Source: Deltaproteobacteria bacterium
GTDB taxonomy: Bacteria > Desulfobacterota > Desulfobacteria > Desulfobacterales > SpSt-501
Direction of reading: 5' to 3'
Length of the DNA: 60,249 bases
Assembly: GCA_016219005.1 (NCBI GenBank)
Contig: JACRCN010000095.1
Coordinates: 1-60,249, forward strand
Part shown: piece by piece, positions 44,650 to 53,600 of the stretch
How positions within the stretch are numbered: the stretch's first letter is position 1
Layout: every line of letters begins with the position of its first letter
Translations under genes and position numbers: made by a program
Notes under the pieces: generated by a model
Told to the model about the DNA's origin: nothing
Database searches by the model: none
The model's input: the letters and a program-made list of their open reading frames with translations, nothing else

Positions 44650-45807
44650 ATGGTATCGAAGCGAACCCAGGAGCTGACCTCCTTCATCGTGATGGACGTG
44701 CTCGAGAAAGCCAAGGAGATGGAGCGCAAAGGGGTGCACGTTATCCACCTCGAGGTGGGCGAGCCCGACTTCGACGCGCCCACGTGCGTGAAGGCGGCGG
44801 CCTGCCGGGCGCTGGAGGAGGGCCACACCCACTACACCCACAGCCTGGGCAACCTCGATCTACGGGAGGCCATCGCCCACTATTACCGGGGCACCTACGG
44901 CGTCAGCGTGGAGCCGGACCAGATCATCGTGACCTCCGGTTCGTCGCCGGCCATCCTGCTGGTGTTCTCGGCGCTGCTCGACCCCGGCGACGAGGTCATC
45001 ATCTCCGATCCGCACTACGCCTGCTACCCCAACTTCATCAAGTTCGTCCAGGGGGTGCCGGTCGGTGTACCGGTCTTCGAGGAGGACGGTTTCCAGTACC
45101 GGCCCGAGGCCATCCGGGATAAAATCACCGCCCGGACCAAGGCGATCTTCATCAACTCGCCCTCCAACCCCACCGGCAACCTGCTGTCCGAAGACCGCAT
45201 GCGGCAAATCGCGGCCATGGCTTCGGGGCCGGATGCGCCCATGATCGTCTCCGACGAGATCTACCACGGGCTGGTGTACGAGGGCAACGATCACAGCATC
45301 CTGGAATTCACCGACCGCGCCTTCGTGCTGAACGGGTTTTCCAAGCTCTTTGCCATGACCGGCCTGCGGCTAGGCTATGTGATCGCCCCCGCCTCGCTCG
45401 TCCGGCCGATGCAGAAGCTGCAGCAGAACTTCTTCATCTCCGCCAATTCCATGGTGCAGAAGGCCGCGATCGCCGCCCTGCAGTGCGCCGGTGACGACGT
45501 GGCCCGCATGAAGTCCATTTACAATGAGCGCCGCAAGTTCATGATTCGCCGGCTCAAGGAGATCGGACTGGGGATCACGGTGGAGCCGACCGGCGCCTTC
45601 TACGTGTTTGCCAACGTCAAGCATATCTCAACGGATTCCTACAAGCTCGCCTTCGATATCCTCGAGAAGGCCCATGTGGGAGTTACTCCCGGGATCGACT
45701 TCGGCGCAAACGGCGAGGGCTACCTGCGGTTTTCCTACGCGAGCTCCATGGAAAACATCGCCGAAGCCATGAACCGCCTGGAGAAGTATTTTCGCACGCA
45801 CCGGTAA
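44650..45807 (+). CDS. Class I/II PLP-dependent aminotransferase
   Basis: 385 aa, ATG at 44650 with AAGGA upstream. Fold-type I motifs: HLEVGEPDFDAP, the PLP-stacking region, NSPSNPTGN, SDEIYHGLVY and the PLP lysine in GFSKLFAMTGLRLGY. It is of the aspartate/aromatic aminotransferase group. Position after hisIG raises the possibility of histidinol-phosphate use, but the sequence resembles the general AspC/AraT-like enzymes more than HisC. Confidence 0.88.
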   Translation: MVSKRTQELTSFIVMDVLEKAKEMERKGVHVIHLEVGEPDFDAPTCVKAAACRALEEGHTHYTHSLGNLDLREAIAHYYRGTYGVSVEPDQIIVTSGSSPAILLVFSALLDPGDEVIISDPHYACYPNFIKFVQGVPVGVPVFEEDGFQYRPEAIRDKITARTKAIFINSPSNPTGNLLSEDRMRQIAAMASGPDAPMIVSDEIYHGLVYEGNDHSILEFTDRAFVLNGFSKLFAMTGLRLGYVIAPASLVRPMQKLQQNFFISANSMVQKAAIAALQCAGDDVARMKSIYNERRKFMIRRLKEIGLGITVEPTGAFYVFANVKHISTDSYKLAFDILEKAHVGVTPGIDFGANGEGYLRFSYASSMENIAEAMNRLEKYFRTHR

Positions 45808-45899
45808 AGGCCGCATGCTTCAGGGACGTCCCCGTGGGACATACGGCCAGGCCATAACCACCTGAAGACACGGATACCCGGGGCCCGCCCTCTCATGAC

Positions 45900-46529
45900 A
45901 TGAAGATCAAGTCAGCCGAGTTCGTCACCAGCGCCGTCCAGCCGTCGCAGTACCCGCCGGGGGAGTTGCCGGAGTTCGCTTTTTCCGGCCGCTCCAACGT
46001 GGGCAAGTCCAGCCTGATCAACGCGCTGGTCAACCGCAAGAAGCTTGTGCAGACCAGTTCCACCCCCGGAAAGACCCGCCTTGTCAACTTCTTTCGGGTA
46101 AACGACGAGCTCATGCTGGTCGACCTGCCGGGATACGGGTATGCGCGGGTGTCCGAAGCCGAACGCCAGAAATGGCGGCCCATGATCGAGCAGTACCTGT
46201 CCGGCCGGAAAAGCCTGAAAGCGGTGATCGTTATCCTGGATGCCCGCCGGGACCCCGGCAAGACCGACATCCAGCTGCTGGACTGGCTCGCCCGGCTCGG
46301 GATCCCGCGCATCATCGCCGTCACCAAGTGCGACAAGCTGTCCAAGACCGCCTTGGCCAAGCAGGTAAGGGTTATTGCGCAGGGACTCGCCGTCGCGCAC
46401 GAGGAATTGGTGCTCTTCTCCGCCACGTCGCATCAGGGCCGGGATGTGCTCTGGAGGGCCATTTCGAATCTAGCGAAAATAAGTCCGATTTCCACTCCGT
46501 CCGAAGAAGGACCGCCGGCCACTATATGA
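45900..46529 (+). CDS. engB: Ribosome-biogenesis GTPase EngB (YsxC/YihA)
   Basis: 209 aa. GTPase motifs in order: G1 GRSNVGKSS, G2 SSTPGKTRLVNFF, G3 DLPGYGYA, G4 TKCDK and G5 SATSHQG. It is an essential assembly factor for the large ribosomal subunit. Its stop codon overlaps the era start (ATGA), coupling two ribosome-maturation GTPases. Confidence 0.95.
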   Translation: MKIKSAEFVTSAVQPSQYPPGELPEFAFSGRSNVGKSSLINALVNRKKLVQTSSTPGKTRLVNFFRVNDELMLVDLPGYGYARVSEAERQKWRPMIEQYLSGRKSLKAVIVILDARRDPGKTDIQLLDWLARLGIPRIIAVTKCDKLSKTALAKQVRVIAQGLAVAHEELVLFSATSHQGRDVLWRAISNLAKISPISTPSEEGPPATI

Positions 46530-47440
46530 CGACCACCTCCGATCCAGCCCCCGCCCCTTTTAAATCCGGCTACGTCACTATTGCCGGCGCGCCCAATTCC
46601 GGCAAATCCACGCTGCTCAACCGGATCCTGGGCGAAAAAATATCGATCATTTCCAGCAAGCCCCAGACGACGCGCACCCGGATCCTGGGCGTCTGCCACC
46701 GGCCCGGGGCCCAGATCGTTTTTTACGACACGCCGGGGGTCTTTGTTGCGAAGGACACGCTGAACCTGCGGATCGTGGATACGGCCATCGGCGCCATCGG
46801 CGAAGCCGATGTGCTGTTGGCCGTTGTGGACGCCGCGCGCCCGGACCCGGAGGCCGAAGACTGCCTGCTGCAAAAGATCCGGAACCAGAAACACCCGGCC
46901 GTCCTCGCCCTCAACAAGATCGACCTGGTCTCCGACAAACAGGGCCTCCTCGAAATCATCGAGCGGTGGTCCGGCCGCCACCCGTTTGAGGCCGTGGTGC
47001 CGATTTCAGCGCTCGACGGCACCCAGGTCGAAGAAATCGTCTCCGCTATCGTCAAAGCCCTTCCCGCGGGCCCGGCCTACTACCCCGAAGACACCCTGAC
47101 CGACGTGACCGAGCGATTCATTGCAGCCGAGCTCATCCGCGAGAAGCTCTTCCGGCTGACCGGCGAGGAAATCCCCTATGCCTCGGCCGTGACCGTGGAA
47201 GACTACAAACCGAGTGCGGACGGCAAGCGGGTGAGCATCGCGGCGACGATCCACCTCGAGCGCGATTCCCAGAAGGGGATCGTCATCGGCAAAGGGGGTG
47301 CCGTGCTGAAACGGATCGGTACCGAGGCCCGGCAGGACATCGAGCGGATGACCGGAGCGAAGGTTTACCTGAAGCTGTTCGTGCGGGTGCAGAAAAACTG
47401 GCGGAAGGACAGCAAGGCCATCGAACGCTTCGGTTATTGA
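46526..47440 (+). CDS. era: Ribosome-assembly GTPase Era
   Basis: 304 aa from the ATG at 46526, with GAAGAAGGA upstream. G1 GAPNSGKSTLLN, G2 QTTRTRILG, G3 DTPGV, G4 NKIDL, then a KH RNA-binding domain with KGIVIGKGGAVLKRIG (about 250-265). It binds the 3' end of 16S rRNA. A frame open back to 46172 lies inside engB and is not used. Confidence 0.97.
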   Translation: MTTTSDPAPAPFKSGYVTIAGAPNSGKSTLLNRILGEKISIISSKPQTTRTRILGVCHRPGAQIVFYDTPGVFVAKDTLNLRIVDTAIGAIGEADVLLAVVDAARPDPEAEDCLLQKIRNQKHPAVLALNKIDLVSDKQGLLEIIERWSGRHPFEAVVPISALDGTQVEEIVSAIVKALPAGPAYYPEDTLTDVTERFIAAELIREKLFRLTGEEIPYASAVTVEDYKPSADGKRVSIAATIHLERDSQKGIVIGKGGAVLKRIGTEARQDIERMTGAKVYLKLFVRVQKNWRKDSKAIERFGY

Positions 47441-47637
47441 ATGGAATTGACCCACCAGGAGAAAATGCCATGGACTCTTGCGAAAATGCGCTCTGCGGCC
47501 GAGTCGAAACTTCCATGCGCGTCCTGCCCGGAGGTGCTCCGCGGCAGGGCGGGGTCCGATTTCTCAACCTGATTCCTCCGGGCAAACATCGTCGCGGAGA
47601 TCGGCCGCCCGCGTCAGTCGGGCGGTCTTGCCTTGCG

Positions 47638-48282
47638 GTGGCCTCGCACGGCAGATTTTATGCGTGCCTGCTTTTGGCGGCCGGCCTGGTTTCCGGCTGT
47701 TTCGTTCCCCAAAAGCAATTCACGGATAAGCATCGCAACTTCTCGCTGGGCAAGGGCGAGCTTGCGAACCACGGCCTCGCCATCATTACGCCGTCCACGG
47801 TAACCGGCCAGGAGGAGGAAAAGCAGGGGGTCGCTCTCATCGCGGCCGAGGTTTTTAAAGAGAAGCGGCCGGACATACGCTGCGTCAGCCTGGCTGATAC
47901 GCTCAGTGCCGTCAATAGAGCCGGCCTGGCAGATCAATATAAGGATATGTACATCGATTACCGTGATACCGGCCTCTTCAAAAAGGACATGCTGAAGCGG
48001 ATCGGTGAGTTGACAGGGGTCAAGTACGTTGCGCAACTCAAACTGGCAAGCTTCAGCCAGAGCAACCGGAATCGGTTTCAAATCTTCGGGATGCGGATCC
48101 TTGAAACCGATAAAGCCGACCTGAGACTGGTACTGCAAATCTGGAACACCAGCGACGGCGCGATCGCCTGGGAGATTGTCGAGGAGCTTTCATACGCGCA
48201 GGACACGGTCTACAGCAGCACCGTTGCGCTTCGGACGATGCTTGAGGAGGTGTTGGAAAACGCGATCTCTCATTTGGAGTGA
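47638..48282 (+). CDS. Lipoprotein of unknown function
   Basis: 214 aa if begun at the GTG at 47638, which gives a compact lipoprotein signal (FYACLLLAAGLVSGC; lipid-modified Cys about residue 21). The frame is open further upstream: an ATG at 47470 has a good AGGAGA, but would put 67 mostly low-complexity residues before the signal, unlike any export signal. The mature domain is mixed alpha/beta (GLAIITPSTVTGQ, VKYVAQLKLASF, VLQIWNTSDGAIAWEIVEE), reminiscent of small envelope lipoproteins of unknown role. Not recognised further. Confidence 0.6.
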   Translation: MASHGRFYACLLLAAGLVSGCFVPQKQFTDKHRNFSLGKGELANHGLAIITPSTVTGQEEEKQGVALIAAEVFKEKRPDIRCVSLADTLSAVNRAGLADQYKDMYIDYRDTGLFKKDMLKRIGELTGVKYVAQLKLASFSQSNRNRFQIFGMRILETDKADLRLVLQIWNTSDGAIAWEIVEELSYAQDTVYSSTVALRTMLEEVLENAISHLE

Positions 48283-48295
48283 TGTGCCATTTTGA

Positions 48296-48540
48296 GACAG
48301 CTTCAACCGTACTGCCGCCGGGGCGGAGATCGATCTCTTCTTGACGAAAGGAAAAAGGCAGATCGCCGTGGAATGCAAAGCGTCCTCGGCGCCGGAGGTG
48401 GGGAAGGGATTCTGGAGCGCCCTGAAGGACCTCGGTATCAAAGAAGCCCGGGTCGTCGCCCCCGTCAAGGAATCCTATCCGATTGAAATGAATGTTTTCA
48501 TGGCAAACCTCGGGGAGTTCCCGGCAAAAATGGTTAAATG
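48296..48540 (+). pseudogene. C-terminal remnant of a DUF4143 (AAA-type) ATPase
   Basis: After a TGA at 48293 the frame reads FNRTAAGAEIDLFLTKGKR, then IAVECKASSAPEVGKGF and ALKDLGIKEARVVAPV. RTxxGAEIDL followed by a VECK strand is the nuclease-like C-terminal DUF4143 domain of the common bacterial AAA+ ATPase/DUF4143 proteins. Everything upstream, including the P-loop domain (some 300 residues), is missing, and there is no start codon with a ribosome binding site. It is a relic between the lipoprotein and the kinase gene. Confidence 0.6.
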
Positions 48541-48575
48541 CCGCGGCCGAGTAAGAAACCGGCGATGGGGGGCGG

Positions 48576-50675
48576 TTATCGGTCTTTTTCCAGCATTTTC
48601 CGGACGGTCCCGGCAAGCTCCCTCAACCCGAAAGGCTTCATGAGGAACCCCTGGAACCCAAGGCTTTTCGCTCTTTCGGGGCTGCTCTTTTCACTGAAGC
48701 CGGTACAGAGAAGTATGGGAAGATTCGGCCGAAGCTTGAGCAGCTCCCTGGCAAGGTCCACGCCCGTCATATGGGGCATGGTCATGTCCGTGATCACCAG
48801 CGCGTAGGGCTTTTCGTCGGACTGGTGACGGAAGGCTTCCAGCGCCTCAAGACCGTTCGTTCGATAATCGACCTCGTAGCCCAGACATTCGAGCATTTGT
48901 GTTGTGGCCGTGGCCAGAGCGGGCTCATCGTCAACGATCAGAAGCTTTTCCCGGCCATGCGGAATAGGAGCGGCCTCCACCGTTTCCGATGCCGGGGCAC
49001 TTTGCCTGGCAGGGAAAAAGACCCGGAATGTTGTTCCTTTGCCGGGGACGCTGTTCACCTCGATGCCGCCCTCATGGCTTTTCACAATGCCGTGCACAAC
49101 GGAAAGCCCCAATCCGGTTCCGGTTCCCTGCTCCTTGGTGGTGAAGAAGGGATCGAAAATGCGATCGAGAACGCCGGGTTCCATGCCATGGCCCGTATCC
49201 GTGACGGTGAGCTTCACATGCGATCCCGGCTGCAAACCGGAATGAGGCTTAATGTCTTGCGGCTCCAGATGAACATCGCTCAGGGTCACCTCTAGAACCC
49301 CGCCCTTCTCCAGCATGGCATGCGCCGCATTGGTGCATAGGTTCATCAGTACCTGATGGACCTGAGTCGGATCAGCCATCACCACTCCCCTGGAGGTCAG
49401 ATTCATTTTGATCTCGATCGTTGACGGCAGAGACGCCCGCAGCATTTTCATTACCTCTTTCACGACCGGCCCGACCTGCACCGGCTTCTTCTCCTGCTCC
49501 TTCTGGCAACTGAAGGCCAGAATCTGCCGCACCAGATCCTTGGCCCGATGGGCGGCCTTGAGCACCTCCTGGAGGTCCTTGCTCACAGGAGCTCCTTCGC
49601 CTGCCTCCAACTGGCCGATTTCCGCGTAGCCGAGAATAACCCCGAGGATGTTGTTGAAGTCATGGGCGATCCCCCCCGCCAAGGTGCCCAGCGCCTCCAT
49701 TTTCTGAGCCTGTCTCAGCTGAGATTCGACACGGGTCCGTTCCTCTTCCGCCCGCTTGTGCTCGGTGATGTCGCGGCTGACGCCAAGCACGCCCAATACC
49801 TCTCCATCCGGGCCGTAATATGGGGTCTTGAGGGTGTCAAGCAACACGAGTTGGCCGCTCGGATAGGTAACCCACTCCTCGTAGCGTCGAGTCCTGCCGG
49901 CAGCCAGCATTTCCCGATCCTTTCGTCGATAGGACTCGGCGCTCTCCCGGTCGAAGAAATCGAAATCGGTATGGCCCACGAGTTCTGATTCGGGCCGGCC
50001 TGCGTAAGCCTCGAAGGCCTTGTTGCAGCCCAGGTAGACGCTGTTCGAGTCCTTGAAAAAAATCAGGTCCGGACTGGAATCGATGAGCGAGCGCAGCAAA
50101 GCGCGTCCACGCAGGATTTCGGCCTCCGCCCGCTTGCGTTCGCTGATATCGTGAAACACCATCATGAGACTGGGCCGCCCGCCCAAATCCAGGCGCATGA
50201 TCCGGATTTCGGCCCAAAAGGTGCTTCCATCACGGCGTTTAACGCTGGCTTCGATCGGACCTTCAGCCTTGTTCTGGACACCACTTGGGGATTTGTCGCC
50301 GGCGCGGAGTGGATCGGCGGAAGGCAGCACGTCTGCAAGCGAAAGATCCGGCAGTTCTTCTTTTCCGTATCCCAGCATGCGACCGATGGACTCATTGCCC
50401 ATCACGGGTTGCCCGGTCTCGATATCCATCACAAGAATGCCGTCCGTGATGTGCTCGAACAGCAGGCGGAACCTCTTTTCACTATCCTCGGCCCTGCGGC
50501 GTGCTTCATCGCGCTCCGTCAGCATGCTCAACAAGGTTGCTGATTTTTCTTCCAGTTCCTGGATGCGCGCATGCAATTGGGGGTAATAGCTTTTGCGACC
50601 GGCCCGTTCCCCCAGCCCCATGATCTTTTTCCGAATGTCGACCCAATCCGGTTGTGCTTCAGAGGGCTTGTTCAT
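48576..50675 (-). CDS. Hybrid PAS-PAS sensor histidine kinase with receiver (ErcS-like)
   Basis: 699 aa, no membrane helix, so cytoplasmic. N-terminal coiled coil, PAS 1 (about 68-190), PAS 2 (about 195-318), H-box GGIAHDFNNILGVILGY with the phospho-His near 350, N-box NLCTNAAHAML, G-boxes DTGHGM and GTGTGLGLSVVHGI, and a C-terminal receiver (about 575-695) with the phospho-Asp in VITDMTMPHMTG. The start overlaps the end of the preceding Fe-alcohol dehydrogenase gene by 17 nt. That pairing recalls ErcA-ErcS of pseudomonads, where both act in a regulatory chain for alcohol oxidation. Confidence 0.92.
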   Translation of the reverse strand: MNKPSEAQPDWVDIRKKIMGLGERAGRKSYYPQLHARIQELEEKSATLLSMLTERDEARRRAEDSEKRFRLLFEHITDGILVMDIETGQPVMGNESIGRMLGYGKEELPDLSLADVLPSADPLRAGDKSPSGVQNKAEGPIEASVKRRDGSTFWAEIRIMRLDLGGRPSLMMVFHDISERKRAEAEILRGRALLRSLIDSSPDLIFFKDSNSVYLGCNKAFEAYAGRPESELVGHTDFDFFDRESAESYRRKDREMLAAGRTRRYEEWVTYPSGQLVLLDTLKTPYYGPDGEVLGVLGVSRDITEHKRAEEERTRVESQLRQAQKMEALGTLAGGIAHDFNNILGVILGYAEIGQLEAGEGAPVSKDLQEVLKAAHRAKDLVRQILAFSCQKEQEKKPVQVGPVVKEVMKMLRASLPSTIEIKMNLTSRGVVMADPTQVHQVLMNLCTNAAHAMLEKGGVLEVTLSDVHLEPQDIKPHSGLQPGSHVKLTVTDTGHGMEPGVLDRIFDPFFTTKEQGTGTGLGLSVVHGIVKSHEGGIEVNSVPGKGTTFRVFFPARQSAPASETVEAAPIPHGREKLLIVDDEPALATATTQMLECLGYEVDYRTNGLEALEAFRHQSDEKPYALVITDMTMPHMTGVDLARELLKLRPNLPILLCTGFSEKSSPERAKSLGFQGFLMKPFGLRELAGTVRKMLEKDR

Positions 50676-51819
50676 AAAGCACCTCGATGTCGCGCAAGGT
50701 CGGCTGCGTCGGGTTGGTGGCTAGACACGGGTCGTTAAAGGCATCGTGTGCCATGGCAGGTATGTCGCCAGGCCGCACGCCCATTTGCCCGAGTGTCTGG
50801 TGGATGCCCACGCCCCGGCGGAACTGGCTCAGTGCATCCGCCAGCCTCGCCCCATCGGTGGGCAATCCCTCCAGGTCGAGCCCCATGGCCCGGCCCGCGG
50901 CGCGATATCGCTCTGCGGCGGCAGCGAAGTTGAAAAGCACCACATGCTCCAGCAAAATCGCATTGCAGTCGCCGTGGGCCATATCCAGCCTCCCGCCCAG
51001 GGCATGAGCCATGCTGTGGACCAGTCCCAGGCTGGCATTCGAAAAAGCCAGTCCCGCCAGCAGGCTGCCCATCATCATCCCATTGCGGCTCGCTATATTC
51101 TTGGGTTCATGGACCGCGGCAGGCAGGCAGCGGTTGATCAAACGGATCGCCTCAAGGGCGTTCAGGTCCGTCAGCGGCGAGCTGGCGTTGGAAACATAGG
51201 CTTCAAGGGCGTGCACCAGCGCGTCCACACCGGTAGCGGCGGTCAGCTGGGCCGACATGGTGAGCGTCGTGGACGGGTCGATCAAGGCCACATCGGGCAC
51301 CATGGTTTTGCTGATGATGGCGATCTTGACCTTGCGCGCCGTATCGGTGATGACGGCAAACTGCGAAACGTCGGCCGCGGACCCCGCCGTAGTAGGGATG
51401 CAGAGCAGGGGCGGACCGGGCACAACCACTTCGTCCAGCCCCTCGAATGCGAGGACATGGCGGTTGTTGGTGACGACGATGCCGATGGCTTTGGCACAGT
51501 CCATCGGGCTGCCGCCGCCCACGACGACGATGACGTCGCACTTTTCAGACCGATATACTTCGGCGCCGGCCATGGCTTCGTGGTCTTTGGGGTTGGGGGT
51601 TACGCCCTCAAAGACCGCGTAGGCGATCCCGGCCTCCTTCAGCGACTTCTCGGCAGCCCCTGCCCAACCGGCCGCCCGCACTCCGGGGTCGGTTACCAGG
51701 AGTACCTTGCAGGCGCTGTAGCCGGAGGCGTATTGTCCCGTGAGATCAATGGCGCCTTCTCCAAAGACAATTTCCGGAGAGACGAACTTCCTCAATTCCC
51801 TTGCGTCACACGCAGCCAT
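50659..51819 (-). CDS. ercA: Iron-containing alcohol dehydrogenase, ErcA-like
   Basis: 386 aa. LRKFVSPEIVFGEGA start, nucleotide loop VVGGGSPMDCAKAIG, and Fe ligands in GVDALVHALEAY (Asp, His), GLVHSMAHALGG (His) and MAHGDCNAI (His). Length and the stretch PTTAGSAADVSQFAVI match ErcA, an Fe-ADH homologue that in Pseudomonas has a regulatory role in ethanol oxidation, besides true class III alcohol dehydrogenases. The fused reading frame order with the PAS kinase supports the ErcA assignment; enzymatic activity cannot be excluded. Confidence 0.82.
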   Translation of the reverse strand: MAACDARELRKFVSPEIVFGEGAIDLTGQYASGYSACKVLLVTDPGVRAAGWAGAAEKSLKEAGIAYAVFEGVTPNPKDHEAMAGAEVYRSEKCDVIVVVGGGSPMDCAKAIGIVVTNNRHVLAFEGLDEVVVPGPPLLCIPTTAGSAADVSQFAVITDTARKVKIAIISKTMVPDVALIDPSTTLTMSAQLTAATGVDALVHALEAYVSNASSPLTDLNALEAIRLINRCLPAAVHEPKNIASRNGMMMGSLLAGLAFSNASLGLVHSMAHALGGRLDMAHGDCNAILLEHVVLFNFAAAAERYRAAGRAMGLDLEGLPTDGARLADALSQFRRGVGIHQTLGQMGVRPGDIPAMAHDAFNDPCLATNPTQPTLRDIEVLYEQAL

Positions 51820-52432
51820 CGCTTTTCTCCTCCTGCCTTGACCATGCTTTCTTATGCGGGATACCTCTGTCAGGGTGTTGAAAACGGAGCTTCAGGCCGG
51901 CAACCGGCGTTGCGTGGCGTTTGGCAATGCGCACCTGTTATTGACGATGCCGCGCTTTCCAAAACGCCGCACACCTTGGCGGACGGCGTGATGCTTGTTT
52001 TTCAAGAGACCGCTATAGGGTTCGATGGTCCTGGGTGCTTCCGGGCTCAAATGTCACAACGCAGCTTAAAATTATCATTCAAGGAAAAATCAATCTTGCG
52101 AGCGTGTGCGCGCTAACTGCGGTGTGCAGCGAGTGGCGCAGCCCTAGGCGCAGAGGGCTTGTTGGGCAGCTTCTGAATGGGGGCAGGGGGAAAATCTAGC
52201 TTTGGCTTTTCTTACACCGTTGAAAACAGCGCGAAATCAACAAACCGCATAGCCCGTTGAACCGCCTGGCTGTCCGATTCGTCCCGCTTGATGCAGCGGC
52301 AAGTCCTTCAACTTTATTATATATTAGTTCTGAATAAGAAGGCAAGCTGAATAATTGTTCCCCTGCCGGCGGCATCGATACCAGCTTCACGAATTTTCAA
52401 CCGGAGCAGGCTTATCAACCGGCGCGGAACTC
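51820..52432. other. Intergenic region between ercA and the DMT transporter
   Basis: About 610 bp without a supported gene. The base composition falls towards AT in 52040-52330. I looked for sigma54 and sigma70 promoters on the minus strand and found no convincing match; open frames on either strand have no family resemblance. Confidence 0.5.
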
Positions 52433-53353
52433 TTAGGGTCGTATTCGGGCGAGCAATCGGCCGTCGATGGCGGCAAGCCCGGCCCCGATCAGCCCCATTC
52501 CTGAAAAATGCCGCCAGGCAAGCTGCTCGCCGAGAAAGACCGTTCCCAAAATAATGGCACTCACAGGGATGAGAAACGTCACCAGCATGATGTTGGTAGC
52601 CCCCGCTGTGGCAAGCACGCGGCAGTAGATAATATAGCCCAGGGCGGTGGATAGAGTCGCTAGCCCGAAGACCGCCCACAGTACCGGTGCCGCAGGAATG
52701 GGGAGCCCCCAGGGATGGTCCACCGCAAGCGCTAACGGCAGCATCACGATCGCCGATGCGCTCAGCATCCCGGTGGCGGTAACGACCGGGTGCACGCCAA
52801 GGCGCTGGAAACGCCTGCCGTATATTCCGGCAAACGAATAGCAGACGGTTGCCCCGAGAACAGCCATTTGAGCGAAGATGTTCGTGCCTAGACCTTGAAG
52901 CGCTTCCGGGCCGATAATTACACTGACGCCCGTCAGCCCGACCAGCACGCCAATCAGACGGTTTGTGGTCAATTTCTCATCCCGGGTTAAAAAATGCGCA
53001 ACGATGACGGTGAACACCGGAGTCGTTGCATTCAGGATCGAGGCCAAACCGCTGGCGATGTGCGTCTGGCCCCAGAACGTCAGGCTGAAAGGCACCACGT
53101 TGTTGAGAACCCCCATGCAGAAAAAGGCGGACCAGGTTTTCCGGTCCGTTGGCATGCGCAGGCCGACCGCCGGAACAACCAGGTTCAGCACGACCGCGGC
53201 CAGCGCCACACGCAAGAAAACCATGGTCAGCGGCGGCAGCGATTTTACGGCAACCCCGACAAAGAAAAATGTGCCACCCCAGATGACCGAGAGGGCCAGC
53301 ACGAGACTCCACTCCTGCAACCCCATGGTGTTGCTGACATCGTACTCTTCCAT
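52433..53353 (-). CDS. EamA/DMT-superfamily membrane transporter
   Basis: 306 aa from the ATG at 53353, with AGGGAGG upstream. About ten transmembrane helices in two EamA repeats: VIWGGTFFFVGVAVKSLPPL in the first, ATVCYSFAGIYGRRF at the start of the second, and ISAIILG-type ends. The family exports amino acids and other small metabolites; the substrate is unknown. It is divergent from the molybdopterin oxidoreductase gene. Confidence 0.9.
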   Translation of the reverse strand: MEEYDVSNTMGLQEWSLVLALSVIWGGTFFFVGVAVKSLPPLTMVFLRVALAAVVLNLVVPAVGLRMPTDRKTWSAFFCMGVLNNVVPFSLTFWGQTHIASGLASILNATTPVFTVIVAHFLTRDEKLTTNRLIGVLVGLTGVSVIIGPEALQGLGTNIFAQMAVLGATVCYSFAGIYGRRFQRLGVHPVVTATGMLSASAIVMLPLALAVDHPWGLPIPAAPVLWAVFGLATLSTALGYIIYCRVLATAGATNIMLVTFLIPVSAIILGTVFLGEQLAWRHFSGMGLIGAGLAAIDGRLLARIRP

Positions 53354-53600
53354 GCAACCTCCCTTTCGTGATGTGCGGCACCCACCATAACCAGGATAAA
53401 GGGGTGAGGCCACCCGTTTCTTGCGGTATTCTGTTGAGGTTGGCGGGAATCCATGGAAACGGATGCGCGCGGCGGGGTATGCAAAGGCCCTAATGAAATG
53501 CAATTCAATGGGCCATTTTGGTGTAAAGTCCTCGCGGACTATGGCCATTCGGTTCTGTTTTTGGTACGTTTTGCAAGATTTCACCGATGTCGAGGTGCCA

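Noticed and set aside
47470-47637. Upstream start of the lipoprotein gene with a good ribosome binding site
   Set aside because: Would place 67 unlike-signal residues before the lipobox; possible as a decayed or separate upstream reading, but not as an export signal.
50746-52116. 456-codon plus-strand frame opposite ercA, extending into the intergenic gap
   Set aside because: Mostly antisense to ercA; the tail in the gap has no recognisable domain and no ribosome binding site.
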